A stretch of DNA of 64,000 nucleotides from Patiria pectinifera (Eukaryota; Echinodermata; Asteroidea; Valvatida; Asterinidae), in the NCBI GenBank assembly GCA_029964075.1, contig CM057133.1:12362699-12426698 (forward strand). The letters run 5' to 3'. The first letter of the stretch is position 1. Every line of letters begins with the position of its first letter. This document shows positions 22,738 through 34,979 of the stretch, piece by piece. Under the pieces are notes generated by a model, which did not search any database, had not been told where the DNA came from, and saw only the letters and a program-made list of their open reading frames with translations. The position numbers and the translations under genes are program-made.

Positions 22738-23721
22738 ATGGAAACTAATGGAACTGATTTCTTTGACATACCTTTGGGTCCTTTATCTCAAGCATTGCTA
22801 ATAATCTTTATACCTCTGGCTTTTATTAGTCTATTGATCCATTGCTATATCATATTCTCAGTTATTTTCAACAGAACTCTGCACAGTGCGTCAAATTACT
22901 TACTTGCCAATCTTTGTACATCAGTTGTATTTTCAAACTCATTTTGCATAGTTTTAATGTTTCAGTTTTTGTCCCCAGTATATATTGAATTTTCGAGCAC
23001 CACAATTTTACAGACACAATACATTTATTTCATTCCTATCGTGTTTGTTTCGATTTCCTTTATATTAAGCTCTGCCGTTGTTGCCGGTGACCGCTTTGTC
23101 AAAGTGGCCCATCCATTGAGATATTTGGGCTTCATGACTGATAAGACTTGCGGCTGTCTCATAGGTGCTTGCTGGGTTCTGTCCGTTATTGTTTCTTCAT
23201 GTTTTGCTGCTGTGTTTCTCACTAGTGAAGTAAATGTCTCTGCGGCTAATAGTACCACATACTATATTGAAGCCATAAGATCGAGCCCTCCTAATCAAAT
23301 TTTTGCCATATTTTTCACTGTCATCATTGTCCTGGGTCTACTGATTATTGATGGGTTTGTGCTGGGTTTGTTGCGCATTGCCAGAGAACAGCGGCGAAAA
23401 ATACAAAACGAACTCAACATGCTGCCAAACATTGGTGCAAACAGAGTCCGACAGCTAGGACAGGGCTCCAACAAAACCATCAGATACATCCTTTACCTGG
23501 GGTCTTACACTTTGGCCTGGTTACCCTTTGCCATTATGTTCAACATGGTCATCTTCTCAAAGATTGGCTTGAGAACAAGCATGAGTATTTTAATGGGGTT
23601 ACTTTTGCTGGTACTTTTCCAGTTGATGTACGGTACGCTTTTCCTGACATTTATGCAGGAAGAGCACAGGAAAGTTCTGCAAAGCACATGGCAAGCTCTT
23701 GTTCAGAAACTAAAGTGTTAG
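22738..23721 (+). CDS. Intronless olfactory-receptor-like GPCR (group 2, R4)
   Basis: 327 aa, shortened by deletions in the N-terminus (TDFFDIPLGPLSQALLIIF) and in ECL1 (FQFLSPVYIEFSSTTILQ). TM3 reads FVSISFILSSAVVAGDRFVKV. TM4 to IL3 follows the group consensus with W at 4.50. The TM6-ECL3-TM7 block and the 3' flank are those of R2, while the 5' flank and N-terminal half are shared with R10 in array 2. A short upstream ORF, MKKQ (22720-22734), ends 3 nt before ACCATGG. No defects are seen. Confidence 0.92.
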   Translation: METNGTDFFDIPLGPLSQALLIIFIPLAFISLLIHCYIIFSVIFNRTLHSASNYLLANLCTSVVFSNSFCIVLMFQFLSPVYIEFSSTTILQTQYIYFIPIVFVSISFILSSAVVAGDRFVKVAHPLRYLGFMTDKTCGCLIGACWVLSVIVSSCFAAVFLTSEVNVSAANSTTYYIEAIRSSPPNQIFAIFFTVIIVLGLLIIDGFVLGLLRIAREQRRKIQNELNMLPNIGANRVRQLGQGSNKTIRYILYLGSYTLAWLPFAIMFNMVIFSKIGLRTSMSILMGLLLLVLFQLMYGTLFLTFMQEEHRKVLQSTWQALVQKLKC

Positions 23722-26123
23722 ATGTTAGATCCTCCCATGTACATGCAAACCCCAAATCAGCTCGCGGGACAAAATTCTCATTCAGTCGGTTAATTAACCC
23801 TCCTATGGTAACATGCATTGTCAGCCTGCTTATTACTTGGGTCAATATTGGTCAAGACCCCCATTGGTTTGTAAACAGTAGGCCAGGAGGTGAGGAAGAA
23901 AATGTTGACCATTGGTGACCTCTTAAGCAAAGGGAGCCGGGGTTTGTCAAATATAAGTGTGCCTGTTGGCATACTTTTCAAAGCCCCATTTCGTCATTGT
24001 TTTCTTAGGAATGATGCTATTTTAGGTGGGTAACTTCACAAGGTATTTGGTTCAAGTTCTTTCTTTCCTTTGAGCAAGATTTTCTCATAATAATTGGTAT
24101 TATAATGTAGGTTTGTTTGAGGGTAGTTCATTTCGAAGAAGTAATATTCTGACCTTGTTGCTATCATCAAAGTGGTATGGTCCTAGTTTGGATTAGTTTT
24201 CCAAGGCTCCACCAACCTGAGTTAACCCTCCCCCACCCCAACTTCCTGCTCTGACAAAGATCTAAACTACAAGTTAATATAGTACTTTAAATTCATTTTA
24301 CTTCCTTGTTTGATATCACAATTAATATTGTATACCACTGTCACCATAGTTAATAAAGTTTGCGGAATTATCTCCAGCATTTGAGGCATCAGAACTAGTG
24401 AACAGGATATTGAGTGGGAAATTACAAGGAGACTAGAACCAGTTTGTCAGATGGCAAATGGCCTGGACATGAAATTTAGTTTTCTAGAGAATACGCCCTC
24501 TCTCTTGTTGACAGCAGGAAAGCTTATTCCCTCATTAGCTCTGTGGGACTAATGAAGATGAATTTGACAGTCGACTTCCCCCACTCTGACTTTGTCAGTT
24601 GCTGCATCAATTAAGGTAGAAGCATTGTGTATATAACAAATGATGGCTGTGCTACACATTCAAAATGAAGGCCATCTATTAATGTCTAGATGCGGCAGGG
24701 TCGCGCAGTTTGCACGACTGAGATTTCGTAGGAGAGATAATATTTTCTGCTGTGCAGGAAGCTCCTGATCTGTACTGCCGGCAAAATCTGAACTTTTCTC
24801 CTATCATTGTATTGCTTGTTATCTGCACTTTTTGGTACCTCGTTGTGACTTTGTCAATGGACAACTTTGCCCTTCACTGATGTAATTTTGTAAGCACTGT
24901 ACACTGTGCACAACTTGTGAGGAAATAGCTTGCTTAGGCTGGACTTGAACCAACGACCTCCTGCTTACTAGTTGAGATGTCTCAGCTCAACTACAGAGCT
25001 TGTCAGGGGTGGCTGTCTGATTCGCATTCCACACAGCGGCTGGAAATATACAGCATTGTGCACCCATAGAGGACACAAGCCTGAATGTTGTCATCAAAGT
25101 GCTGATGAACACTTCATTTCGATACATTGTGATTAAAGCAAACAAGTATAGTCTGGAGAGGAAAGTCTGAGAAAAACTTAATCAGTCATCTTTTAGTCAT
25201 TGAGGATGTCATGTACATGTATTTGTAAGCCTTCAGCTACTGGTAGCGTGTCTTTTAGCTGAATCATCAGGTTGCTCGGAAAAAGTTGTCTACATACATT
25301 GTACATACATGTAGTTGAGCAAAAAGAACATTTTTAATGTGTTGACACATGGCATGCTTGGTACAGTTGTTCTGCAGTAGACCTTTCTTCTGGAACAATG
25401 GACATTTCCATGAGTGATTGAATTTCTTTCTACAGCAGTTTAATTCACTTGATTCTCCTGTGGACAAGCAGACAAGTTAGCACACCCAGAACCTCTACAC
25501 TTCCTGACAGGTTTACAGCGCTGTTATGTGCACCAGCGAATCTTCTTCACTTGGATTGAGACCAAGTGTATGATGAATGAAGAAAGCTAGATCCACTGAT
25601 CACAAACTCGGACCAGGAAGTTAGGACCACCTACCATACTGGTTCTCTATAAGATGTAGTGTCATTTGCTGTATCAGTATCTTCTCTGTAACGGCAGTAC
25701 TTCAAACAGAGGTGTACTGGTACTTCACAAGACTTTTAATGACAGATGTCATGCAGTTTCCCAGCAGTTTCTCACAATGACGGTGCAGCTACCATTGCGA
25801 TTGCAAATGTCATTCATAAGCACTTTGGTTTCTCCATGCAGAATTGCACAGGACCTCCACAAAGAAAAGAACCTCCACAAAGTTTTCATGGTGAAAAAGC
25901 AACAAGATAAATTGTTCGCTACTTTTGATTCGACAACTTCAGACCAACTGTACATTTGTTAATTTCTCATTTTTGTCGATCTGTCCTTGTGCAATATTCT
26001 ACCGCCACAAAGGTTTCTTTTAACATTGGTTTATGAGTCATTGATTTGTGACTAGTTTGCTTTCATTTCTCACTGAACGTGAGCTACTTAAAAATGAACT
26101 GAATATGAAGAAACAAGTGAACC

Positions 26124-27122
26124 ATGGAAACTAATGGAACTGATTCCCCTGACATACCGGTACCTTTGGGTCCTTTATCTCATGCATTGGAAGTAATTTT
26201 TATACCCCTGGCTTTTATTAGTCTGTTGATCCATTTCTATATCATTTTCTCAGTTATTTTCAACAGAACTCTGCACAGTGCGTCAAATTACTTACTTGCC
26301 AATCTGTGTACATCAGTTGTATTTTCAAACTCATTTTGCATAGCTTATATGTGTTTCCTCCTGCTCTCAGTTTCAGTTGATATTGAATTTTCGAGCCCCA
26401 CAATTTTACAGACACATAACATTTTTTCTATTCCTATTGTGTTTGTTACGGTTTCCTTTATGTCCAGCTCCGCCGCTGTTGCCGGTGACCGCTTTGTCAA
26501 AGTGGCCCATCCATTGAGATATTTGGGCTTCATGACCGATAAGACTTGCGGCTGTCTCATAGGTGCTTGCTTGGTTCTGTCCGTTATTGTTTCTTCATGT
26601 TTTGCTGCTGTGTTTCTCACTAGTGAAGTAAATGTCTCTGCGGCTAATAGTACCACATACTATATTGTAGCCCTAAGACCAAGCCCTCCTAATCATATTT
26701 TTGCCATATTTTTCACTGTCATCATTGTCCTAGGTCTACTGATTATTGATGGGTTTGTGCTGGGTTTGTTGCGCATTGCCAGAGAACAGCGGCGAAAAAT
26801 ACAAAACGAACTCAACATGCTGCCAAACATTGGTGCAAACAGAGTCCGACAGCTAGGACAGGGCTCCAACAAAACTATCAGATACATCCTTTACCTGGGG
26901 TCTTACACTTTGGTCTGGTTACCCATTGCCATTATATTCCCTGTTTACATCTTTTCATGGAAAATTGACTTTGCAATAAACACAGATATTGCAATGGGGT
27001 TCCTATTGGTGTCAGTTTTCCAGGTGATGTACGGTACGCTTTTCCTGACATTTATGCAGGAAGAGCACAGGAAAGTTCTGCAAAGCACATGGCAAGCTCT
27101 TGTTCAGAAACTTAAGTGTTAG
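26124..27122 (+). CDS. Intronless olfactory-receptor-like GPCR (group 2, R5)
   Basis: 332 aa. The N-terminal half is the same as R3, including the DNA from about 150 bp before the start, and Leu replaces the TM4 Trp. It diverges from R3 only after YTLVWLPIAI: TM6-ECL3-TM7 carries FPVYIFSWKIDFAINTDIAMGFLLVSVFQ. The 3' flank (GATCCTCCCATGTGCATG) is shared with R9. The distal 5' flank (about 24600-25960) is shared with R8 of array 2, whose coding part is R4-like. The upstream ORF at 26105-26134 overlaps the start codon. Confidence 0.92.
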   Translation: METNGTDSPDIPVPLGPLSHALEVIFIPLAFISLLIHFYIIFSVIFNRTLHSASNYLLANLCTSVVFSNSFCIAYMCFLLLSVSVDIEFSSPTILQTHNIFSIPIVFVTVSFMSSSAAVAGDRFVKVAHPLRYLGFMTDKTCGCLIGACLVLSVIVSSCFAAVFLTSEVNVSAANSTTYYIVALRPSPPNHIFAIFFTVIIVLGLLIIDGFVLGLLRIAREQRRKIQNELNMLPNIGANRVRQLGQGSNKTIRYILYLGSYTLVWLPIAIIFPVYIFSWKIDFAINTDIAMGFLLVSVFQVMYGTLFLTFMQEEHRKVLQSTWQALVQKLKC

Positions 27123-29284
27123 ATGTTAGATCCTCCCATGTGCATGCAAACCCAGCTCGCGGGACATGATTCTCATTCAGTTGGTTAATGTACCGGTAGG
27201 TGACGTTGAGATCCCAGTGGATGTGTAAGCTTCGAAGTATGATTTGAAGAATATTGTCATTTTTTTATAAGTGGCACACTTTGCAAAGCCCTTTTCATCA
27301 TTTTTTGTTTATGAAGGATGCTAAATTTAGGGGTGGATAACTTCACAAGGTATTTACCGGTAGTTCTAGTTCTTTCTTTCCTTTGAGCAATATTTTTTCA
27401 TTAAATTTGTACAGTGTAGGTTGGTTGCAGGCTAATTCATTTGCTAAGAAGTAGGCCTAGTATTCTGACCTTGTCGGTATCATCAAAGTGGTATTGGTCT
27501 TAGTTTAGATTAGTTTTTATAAAAGTCTCCGCCAACCTAAAACACCCCCCACCCTATCTTGTAGAGATCTAAACTACATGTTAAATTAGTATTTCAAACT
27601 TACCTTCCTGTTTGATATCACAATTAATCTTGTATACCACTGTCACCACGGTTAATAAAGTTTTCTGGATTATCTCCGGCATTTGAGGCATCAGAACTAG
27701 TGAATAGGATATTGAGTGGGAAATTACAAGGAGACTAGAACCAGTTTGTCATATGGCAAATGGCCTAGACACAAAATTTAGTTTCCTAGAGAATACGCCC
27801 TCTCTCTTGTTGTCAGCACGGAAGCTTATTCCCTCATTAGCTCTGTGGGACTAATGAAGATGAATTTGACAGTCGACTTCCCCCACTCTGACTTTGTCAG
27901 TTGCTGCATCAATTTACCGGTAGGTAGAAGCATTGTGTATACAACAAATGATGGCTGTGTTACACATTCAAAATGAAGGCCGTTTATTATTAATGTCTAG
28001 TTGTGGCAGGATCGCTCAGTTTGCGTGACTGAGATTTCGTAGAAGAGATAATGTTTTCTGCTGTGCAGGAAGCTCCTGATCTGTACTGCTGGCAAAATCT
28101 GAACTTTTCTCCTATCATTGTATTTGCTTGTTATCTGCACTTTTTGGTACCTCGTTGTGACTTTGTCAATGGACAACTTTGCCCTTCACTGATGTTACTT
28201 TGTAAGCACTGTACACTCTGACAACTTGTGAGGAAATAGCTTGCTTAGGCTGGACTTGAACCAACAACCTCCTGCTTACTAGTTGAGATTCATTTACTAC
28301 AAAGCAAACAAGTATTCTGGAGAGGAAAGTCTGAGAAAAACTTCATCAGTCATCTTCTAGTCATTGAAGATGTCATGTTCATGTATTTGTAAGCCTTCAG
28401 CTAGCATGTCTGTCAGCTGAGCCATCAGGTTGCTCGGAAAAAGTTGTCTACATATTGTACATACATGTACATGTAGTTGAGCAACAAGAACATTTTTAAT
28501 GTGTTGACACTTGGTATGCTTGGTACAGTTGTTCTGCAGTAGACCTTTCTTCTAGAACAATGAACATTTCCATGAGCGATTGAATTTCTTTCTACTGCAG
28601 TTTAATTCACTCGATTCTCCTGTGAACAAGCAGACAAGTTAACACACCCAGAACCTCTACACTTCCTGACAGGTTTACAGCGCTGTGCACCAGCGAATCT
28701 TCTTTACTTGGATTGAGGCCAAGTGAATGATGAATGAAGAAAGCTAGATCCACTGATCACAAACTCGGACCAGGAAGTTTGGGCCACCTACCATACTGGT
28801 TCTCTATAAAATGTAGTCTCATTTGCTGTATCAGTATCTTCTCTGTAACGGCAGTACTTCAAACAGACGTGTACTTCACAAGACTTTTAATGACAGAATA
28901 TGTCATGCAGTTTACCAGCAGTTTCTTTCAATGACGGTGCAGCTACCATTGCGAATGCAGATGTCATTTTTGAGCACTTTTGTTCCTCCATGCAGAATTG
29001 CATACATGTAGGACCTAGTGAAGATTGGAAAATAATGTCTGCCTGAACCATCACAGCTGTAAAAAAATAACCTCCAAAAACTTAAAGGTTTCATGATAGA
29101 AACTCAACGAGTAAGCTGGTTGATTTTCAGCGATTTGCCATTGTGCAATATTTACAAAGTCACATAGCCTTTTTGTAATTCTTTTTAGATTTTTGAGACA
29201 TTGATTTGTGATATTCTTGTTTTCATTTCTCACTGAACGTGCGCTACTTAAAAAATGAACTGATTATGAAGAAACAAGTGAACC

Positions 29285-30277
29285 ATGGAAACTAATGGAA
29301 CTGATTCCCCTGACATACTGGTACCTTTGGGTCCTTTATCTCATGCATTGCAAGTACTTTTTATACCCCTGGCTTTTATAAGTCTATTGATCCATTTCTA
29401 TATCATATTCTCAGTTATTTTCAACAGAACTCTGCACAGTGCGTCAAATTACTTACTTGCCAATCTGTGTGCATCAGTTGTATTTTCAAACTCATTATGC
29501 ATATTAATAATGTGGCTCTTTCTGTCCCCAGTTTCAGTTGAATTTTCGAGCCCCACAATTTTACAGACACATAACTTTTTTTTAATTCCTGTTGTGTTTG
29601 TTACGGTTTCCTTTAAGTCCAGCTCTGCTGTTGTTGCTGGTGACCGCTATTTCAAAGTGGCCCATCCATTGAGATATTTGGGCTTCATGACCAATAAGAC
29701 TTGCGGCTGTCTCATAGGTGCCTGCTGGGTTCTGTCCGTTATTGTTTCTTCATGTTTTGCTGCTGTGTTTCTCACTAGTGAAGTAAATGTCTCTGCGGCT
29801 AATAGTACCACATACTGTTTTGAAGCCATCAGATCGAGCCCTCCTTATCATATTTTTGCCATATTTTTAACCGTCATCATTATTGTGGGATTACTGATTA
29901 TTGATGGGTTTGTGCTGGGTTTGTTGCGCATTGCCAGAGAACAGCGGCGAAAAATACAAAATGAGCTCAACATGCTGCCAAACATTGGTGCAAACAGAGT
30001 CCGACAGCTAGGACAGGGCTCCAACAAAACCATCAGATACATCCTTTACCTGGGGTCTTACACTTTGGCCTGGCTGCCTTATGCCATTATGTTAAACGTT
30101 GTCATCTTTTCACGGCAAATTGGCTTTGCAACAGGCCTAGATATTTTAATGGGGTTGCTTTTGGTGTCCCTTTTCCAGTTGATGTACGGTACGCTTTTCC
30201 TGACATTTATGCAGGAAGAACACAGGAAAGTTCTACAAAGCACATGGCAAGCACTTGTTCAGAAACTCAGGTGTTAG
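29285..30277 (+). CDS. Intronless olfactory-receptor-like GPCR (group 2, R6)
   Basis: 330 aa, the last unit of array 1 and the most diverged of the group. N-terminal block TDSPDILVPLGPLSHALQVLF; ECL1 shortened (FLSPVSVEFSSPTILQTHNFF); DRY (not DRF) in DRYFKVAHP; TNKTC in IL2 where others have TDKTC; TVIIIVGLL in TM5; tail KLRC. TM6-ECL3-TM7 is LNVVIFSRQIGFATGLDIL. The upstream ORF at 29266-29295 overlaps the start. The 3' flank is unrelated to the other units and returns only behind R12, marking the right edge of both arrays. Confidence 0.92.
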   Translation: METNGTDSPDILVPLGPLSHALQVLFIPLAFISLLIHFYIIFSVIFNRTLHSASNYLLANLCASVVFSNSLCILIMWLFLSPVSVEFSSPTILQTHNFFLIPVVFVTVSFKSSSAVVAGDRYFKVAHPLRYLGFMTNKTCGCLIGACWVLSVIVSSCFAAVFLTSEVNVSAANSTTYCFEAIRSSPPYHIFAIFLTVIIIVGLLIIDGFVLGLLRIAREQRRKIQNELNMLPNIGANRVRQLGQGSNKTIRYILYLGSYTLAWLPYAIMLNVVIFSRQIGFATGLDILMGLLLVSLFQLMYGTLFLTFMQEEHRKVLQSTWQALVQKLRC

Positions 30278-31223
30278 ATGTCATATTTAAAGTTGCTCTT
30301 TAATTATTTCCTTTCTCTCTTTTTTTTCCTGATGAATTTTCAAGTTGTAGGTTTCGTTTGAAAGGTACCTGTTACCATCTCATTTTTTTTCATTATTTTT
30401 GTTTTGTTTGAAGCAACAAAATTGCCTAAATCTTAATTTTGAGTGCATAAGGCCTTTAGAACCTCTCGATATTTTGGCACAGTGCTGTGGATACATGTAT
30501 TTTACATTATGAGACCTACGCAGGGCACTTTTTGGTGTCATAAGTACTCATATGTTTGTGTTTATAATTAATCTGATGCAAAAGTTGGCCTGTGTTTTGA
30601 ATTGCGTGCGCTTGTGTACAATAATTAATAAATTTTAGGGGTGTAACATGTCAGTATTGTTCAGATAATCCCTCATGTTGCAGTTGCTGTTGTACAATTA
30701 CTTGGCACAATGTTTTCGGCATTGAAGGTTGTAGAGTGCATGTGGAGTGATATAAGATCGGATTAGTTCATAATTGCAATTTCACCAAGATTTCACCAAG
30801 AAAACAGTAGGATTGTTAAAAAAACTTAAGGTGTAATGTTCGGTATGCATAGTTGTGTAATGTCTGTAAGTGCCAGAAAAAGAAAACATTTCGGTACATG
30901 CTCAGTATAAGAGTTGGGTCAAGGTTGCACCACACAAATCTCTTTTGTGAGTTGGCAAGGTTCTGAAGAAAAAACACAGGGAAAAACTCAATGTTTCGTA
31001 CAGTAAGCTCTGCCCATCTTCAGGAGACTGAGGGATTCCGCATCGTCCCATCTTCTGCACCGACATGCCTCACTGATCATCTAGCATCCCCTGCCCCCAG
31101 CTTGGGTCCTCAGAGTTGCATCCTTCACACCCGTACCTCCATGCTTCACCGCTTCCAGTTCTCTTGCATAACCACCCTTCACCTCAGTCTCATGAGGGCT
31201 AGGGCCTTAAAGCAGCGGGCAGA
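30278..31223. other. Right flank of array 1, no gene seen
   Basis: 30278-30811 is colinear with 63466-64000 (a few percent differences and small indels) and contains an 'attaataaatttt' sequence that could serve R6 as a polyadenylation signal. 30960-31220 has a small open frame with no recognisable domain. Nothing else is supported. Confidence 0.55.
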
Positions 31224-31864
31224 GCATACTCTCAAAACCAAGGGCGGATCCAAGGGGGGGCCAAAGGGGGCCATGCCCCCCCCCCCCCCAAAACGAAACC
31301 AATTTTTTTTTTTTTAATGTGACATCGCAATAAAGGCAGGCAATGAGTACACCACCATCTTTTCCTCAAAAAACATTGGTTAAAGTGGTCAGAAATTGCC
31401 TCAGATCGCACCACAGGGCATCTAGAATCCAAAAAAAAATTTGACTCATTTTTTTGGGGGACCAAACATTTTTTTGGCCCCCCCAAAAAAAATTGTGTTC
31501 TGGATCCGCCCTTGCTCAAAACGCTGGTTAAAATTTTGCTGGTTAAAAAATTTGGTTACAATTTTCACCAAAGTTGTGTAAAATTGTCCAATTATGCCCG
31601 TTTGCCCAACATTGGGCACATTTTGCCCAACGTTGGTTATTTTTTAGCCGACTGTTGGGCTGTTCACCTGTTAAGCAGCAGTTTGTAAGAAGTAGTCATT
31701 TTACCCAATGCTGGTTAAATTGGGGTAAATTTAACCAGCGTTGGGCAAAATGTTCCCAACGTTGGGCAAACTTTGGGCAAAATTTGACAATTTTACACAA
31801 ATTTGGTAAAAATTGTAACCAACTTTTTTAACCATCAAAATTTTAACCAGCGTTTCAAGAGTGC
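31224..31864. mobile_element. Foldback (long inverted repeat) element, interrupted by a hAT MITE
   Basis: The outer arms are 'gcatactctcaaaac' plus, after the inserted MITE, 'gctggttaaaattttg' on the left, and 'aaaattttaaccagcgtttcaagagtgc' split around 31841-31864 on the right. The complementarity continues inward: CCAAAnTTGTGTAAAATTGTC pairs with the segment at about 31785-31810, and the CCCAACGTTGG words pair with each other. Total foldback is about 350 bp without the insert. No coding sequence. The open frame at 31574-31831 is only the translated repeat. Confidence 0.75.
31239..31514. mobile_element. hAT-type MITE, 276 bp, copy 2 (nested)
   Basis: Same 14-bp inverted termini as the element at 20790. 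The exact target duplication CTCAAAAC is at 31231-31238 and 31515-31522. The duplication lies in the outer arm of the foldback element, which shows it landed inside that older repeat. Interior 'cctcaaaaaacattgg' and 'cacatctagaatcc'-like text is shared with copy 1, with a shorter right half. Confidence 0.95.
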
Positions 31865-34096
31865 AAACTCTCCGAAACGTTGACCCTCAGTTCTTTTCAG
31901 AGCTTCACAAGCTCACATCTGGAATGATCTCAGTACTCGTAGTTGTTAAGCGAATGAATTTTTGGGCCCAGACTTTTGGTCCTTAAAGATGGAGACGTTG
32001 ATGTGCTACTCATCATTCAAATCACATATGTATAATATATTTTTATAAAAATCCTTCAAATGTATGTGCTTTGGCTAGTTTTATCGTATTTGTAAGCCTG
32101 AAACTAGCACGGGAACTGATATCACACGGTGAATTCAAATTCATTGTACGTGGCACCAGACTTATGTGGACAGGTTTGCTCAGTGTTACGGTAGATGGTT
32201 TTATTCACTGCTGTAAATATGCATAGGTACCGGTAAGGTGCTGGTACACATTATCACTGTTTTGGGCCAAACAAAGAGTATGGCTGGATTGCTAAGGAAT
32301 TTCTGTACTGATCAGTCGTAATTTGAGCAAGATGTGCCCAGTAGTTTTTGAGTTAGACAAAAAAGCATTAAGGGGGGAACTTTCTTTTTTGATTGAGTGT
32401 ATATGTGGCACTCACATTGGCCATATTGTGCCAGATGAAATGACCGCCCAAAATGGTGATTCATCACTTTTCCCAGATCCCCATACGTGTCCTGTATGCA
32501 CACATTTTCTAATGGTCCATATTACATAGATTTTCTGGGACCCAACTTTTGAAATATGGCTAGTCAACAATATGTGACACTGAATTTTGGCAGTTTTCCG
32601 GACAAAAGTGCATAGTTAAAAAGGTAATTAGTCATTGTTTTGAAACTACATCGAGATGGTAACTCATTAGATGGAGGCTCTATCATAGAGTAATAAAGTC
32701 ATTTTGTCAAGCTGGGAGAGCTTCGTAAAAAACTCCCCACCAAATTATTAGATTTTTTTAATGTAATGGCTTTAATAATAGGCATTGCAGATCTTCTGGA
32801 AAGGTTAATAGATGATTACATGCACTTAATGAGCCAGCATGACAAAGTGGTCCCCAACAAAATTGGCAATTTAGGGGAGTTTTTAAATGCAGATCAACTT
32901 GAATTTGGGGCTAGATTTGAATGAGTAGTGTTTACCCCTTCATGGGTGCTGTTTTACAAAGAGTCACTGAATGCTTATGTGCACTGGCAGGATCGAAACG
33001 GGTCTTGTGGCAGCGTAGTAGTTATTAATTGCATAGCATTAGTTATTGCGCATTCTTTGAAAAAAAGGTAAATGTTTGTGACATGTCTCTGAAGCGATGG
33101 TCACCGTTGCTCGCTACTGTTCTGACGTGGCATGACGTGACGTGTAATTTTTGTGTGTGCAGATTGAGATTTTCATATTTCAATCAGACTGCAATTTCAC
33201 CGCTGCCTTCAATATTCATTGTTCAACAAAATAATTGATTTGTTATCCTTTTACTAATAATTTCACTGATTGTGTAGAATTTATAAATATTGCTTGATTA
33301 TGCATTGATTATGTATTGATTATGCACTGATTGATTTCAAAGTGAAATGCAACAGTCAAATTTTGTAAAGTTGTGTAATGACACCTGCACTTTGAAACAA
33401 AATTGACAGAAATCTGCTACTATTTTTGGCAAATCTTGAATTTTGTGGTATAGTCAAATAAATAGTGCTGCTTCAAAAATCTTTTGGAATAAATGTTTAG
33501 TCATTTATTGTATGTGACTGATATTGGAGAAGATCTGGGCCCCCATTTGTATCTGGTTTGTTGAAGTTAATCAGCACCAAGAAATCATTTAGTTTTATTT
33601 CAACCATGCCCTTGTGTACCTGAACTTTGTCCTAAAGATAGAGACTAATCCGGTGACAGCCATTTTCTGAGGTGGCACCAGGTCCTGCCTCGTCTATCAG
33701 ATTGCGGGATGGCACAACTTCAAAATTGCTTCTAACTTTGTTTGCCGGAGTACACTGCAGGGAACCAAGGTTTTGTCAAGTGGCATTTTTTTTGGGAAGA
33801 ATTCAATAAATCATGCCTGTTTAGTCCAATTTCAAATTTGTTTTGCATTTTGGCAACTGACCAGCAAAATCATTTGAGATGTGTTCCAGCTATGGCATCT
33901 TTGACTTGGAGTTAAAAGGTACTATTCTTTCGCAAAAATAGATGCATAAATTCTATAGTGTTGCCAACTATTAAAGTTTTTGACTTCTTTTAACTCCAGA
34001 AGCCTTTTGACAAAGCAAACTGGCTTTCTATTTTCAAGAATTATTTTTAAGATTGTTTTTTCCAACACCACCTGTATTTTCCCTTTTTATTTGCAG
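31865..34096. other. Low-copy stretch without a supported gene
   Basis: AT-rich sequence with direct 'gattatg' repeats near 33294-33330 and small open frames (32323-32529, 33029-33238) that show no domain, no splice context and no repeat. If the two-exon reading is right, this is the 3' part of the large host intron. Confidence 0.45.
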
Positions 34097-34193
34097 CCGC
34101 AGTCACAGAAGCACCCAATATCCAGAAAGGAGAGGAGGCCGATGACATTATGACAGCAGCCAAGCTACGGAATCTGGCCAAGAATATCGACAG
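34097..34193 (+). CDS. Penultimate coding exon of an unidentified gene
   Basis: Acceptor TTTTTATTTGCAG ends at 34096; donor AG|GTAGGT follows 34193. After two bases completing a codon it encodes AVTEAPNIQKGEEADD and then a helical segment with KLRNLAKNIDR. It is 97 nt long and ends in phase 2, exactly matching the next exon. Upstream it is in phase with the exon at 853-934. Charged, helix-prone, no membrane segment. Function not recognised. I considered SNARE-like proteins because of the helical pattern but found no diagnostic motif. Confidence 0.75.
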
Positions 34194-34249
34194 GTAGGTA
34201 CATGTCAGCCTGTCCGTATTCAGTCCTAAAGTCAGAGATGGTAGAGAAT

Positions 34250-34500
34250 GGGGAAGTGTGATCGAGGGATTAGGGTTGGTGCCTCATGATCAGAGGGTCA
34301 GGGGTTCGAATCCAGCTACTGGCAATATGTTGTGTCCGTGGGCAAGCCACTTTACTCCACTTGCCTCTCTCCACTTTTCTTTGGTTAAATCTAAAGGATG
34401 CACAGCAAGGTCTGTTGCAGAAAACTGACAGGAAATAATATCCGAAGTCCGCCTGTAATCTAAAGTGTTTGCTTGTCATGGTAATAATGTTGTAAATAAA
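34250..34500 (+). repeat. tRNA-derived SINE
   Basis: A B box GGTTCGAATCC at 34303-34313 is preceded by a tRNA-like head and followed by 'gtgtccgtgggcaagccactttac', a body word found in many deuterostome SINEs. The 3' end runs to about 34500 ('gtaaataaagctaat'). It lies inside the last intron of the 34097/34980 gene. Confidence 0.7.
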
Positions 34501-34979
34501 GCTAATAGCTGCTGTTTGAGATGTTTGGATTGATGTTTATCCACTTAACCTCTTCGCACTGGGATTATTTTGACATTGACTGGACCCAGGCGCGGGATTG
34601 TTTTTCACGAACCTCGATGCCAATTGGGTTCAGGCTGTCATCTGCGGTTAGCCAACCCTAATATTTCCAGCCTCGCTCACTGTGAGCGGGTCACAGACCG
34701 ATATTTCCAGCCTCGCTCGTTGCGTGTTTATCCACCATCCATTCCAAATACCGTTTACACGTCATCCGACGTGAACTGGTTTACTCCAGTGTTCTTGATA
34801 ATGCCCTTAAGCAGTCATGTCTTTGACATTTGCCTTGTCCAAATCAGGATCTGTTGAGCTATGGCTTATACATTGTACACCAGTAAAGGTACATAGCTTC
34901 AGACAAATTGTTTATGGGCTTAATTGTCTTAAGGACTTTATAGCGATTCTCTTCTTTCTTATTTTTTTTTTTCAAACAG

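Larger units (their letters stand above)
10800..30300 (+). repeat. Tandem array 1 of receptor units (R1-R6)
   Basis: Six units, each with a spacer of about 2.2-2.5 kb plus one intronless receptor. Start-to-start distances are 3343, 3452, 3485, 3386 and 3161 bp. Each spacer holds, in order: the 3' flank of the previous gene, the AATAAA module, a box with 'cttattccctcattagc', a tRNA-derived SINE remnant about 1.04-1.24 kb before the next start, a 'gctgtatcagtatcttct' box about 450-520 bp before it, then the start region. SINE B-box complements (GGCTGGACTTGAACC, one base changed in the fourth) lie at 11241, 14559, 18031, 21685, 24937 and 28248. The sixth carries a deletion of most of the SINE 5' half. 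Confidence 0.93.

Noticed and set aside
31574-31831. 85-aa open frame with WAxF repeats
   Set aside because: Translation of the inverted CCCAACGTTGG words of the foldback element.
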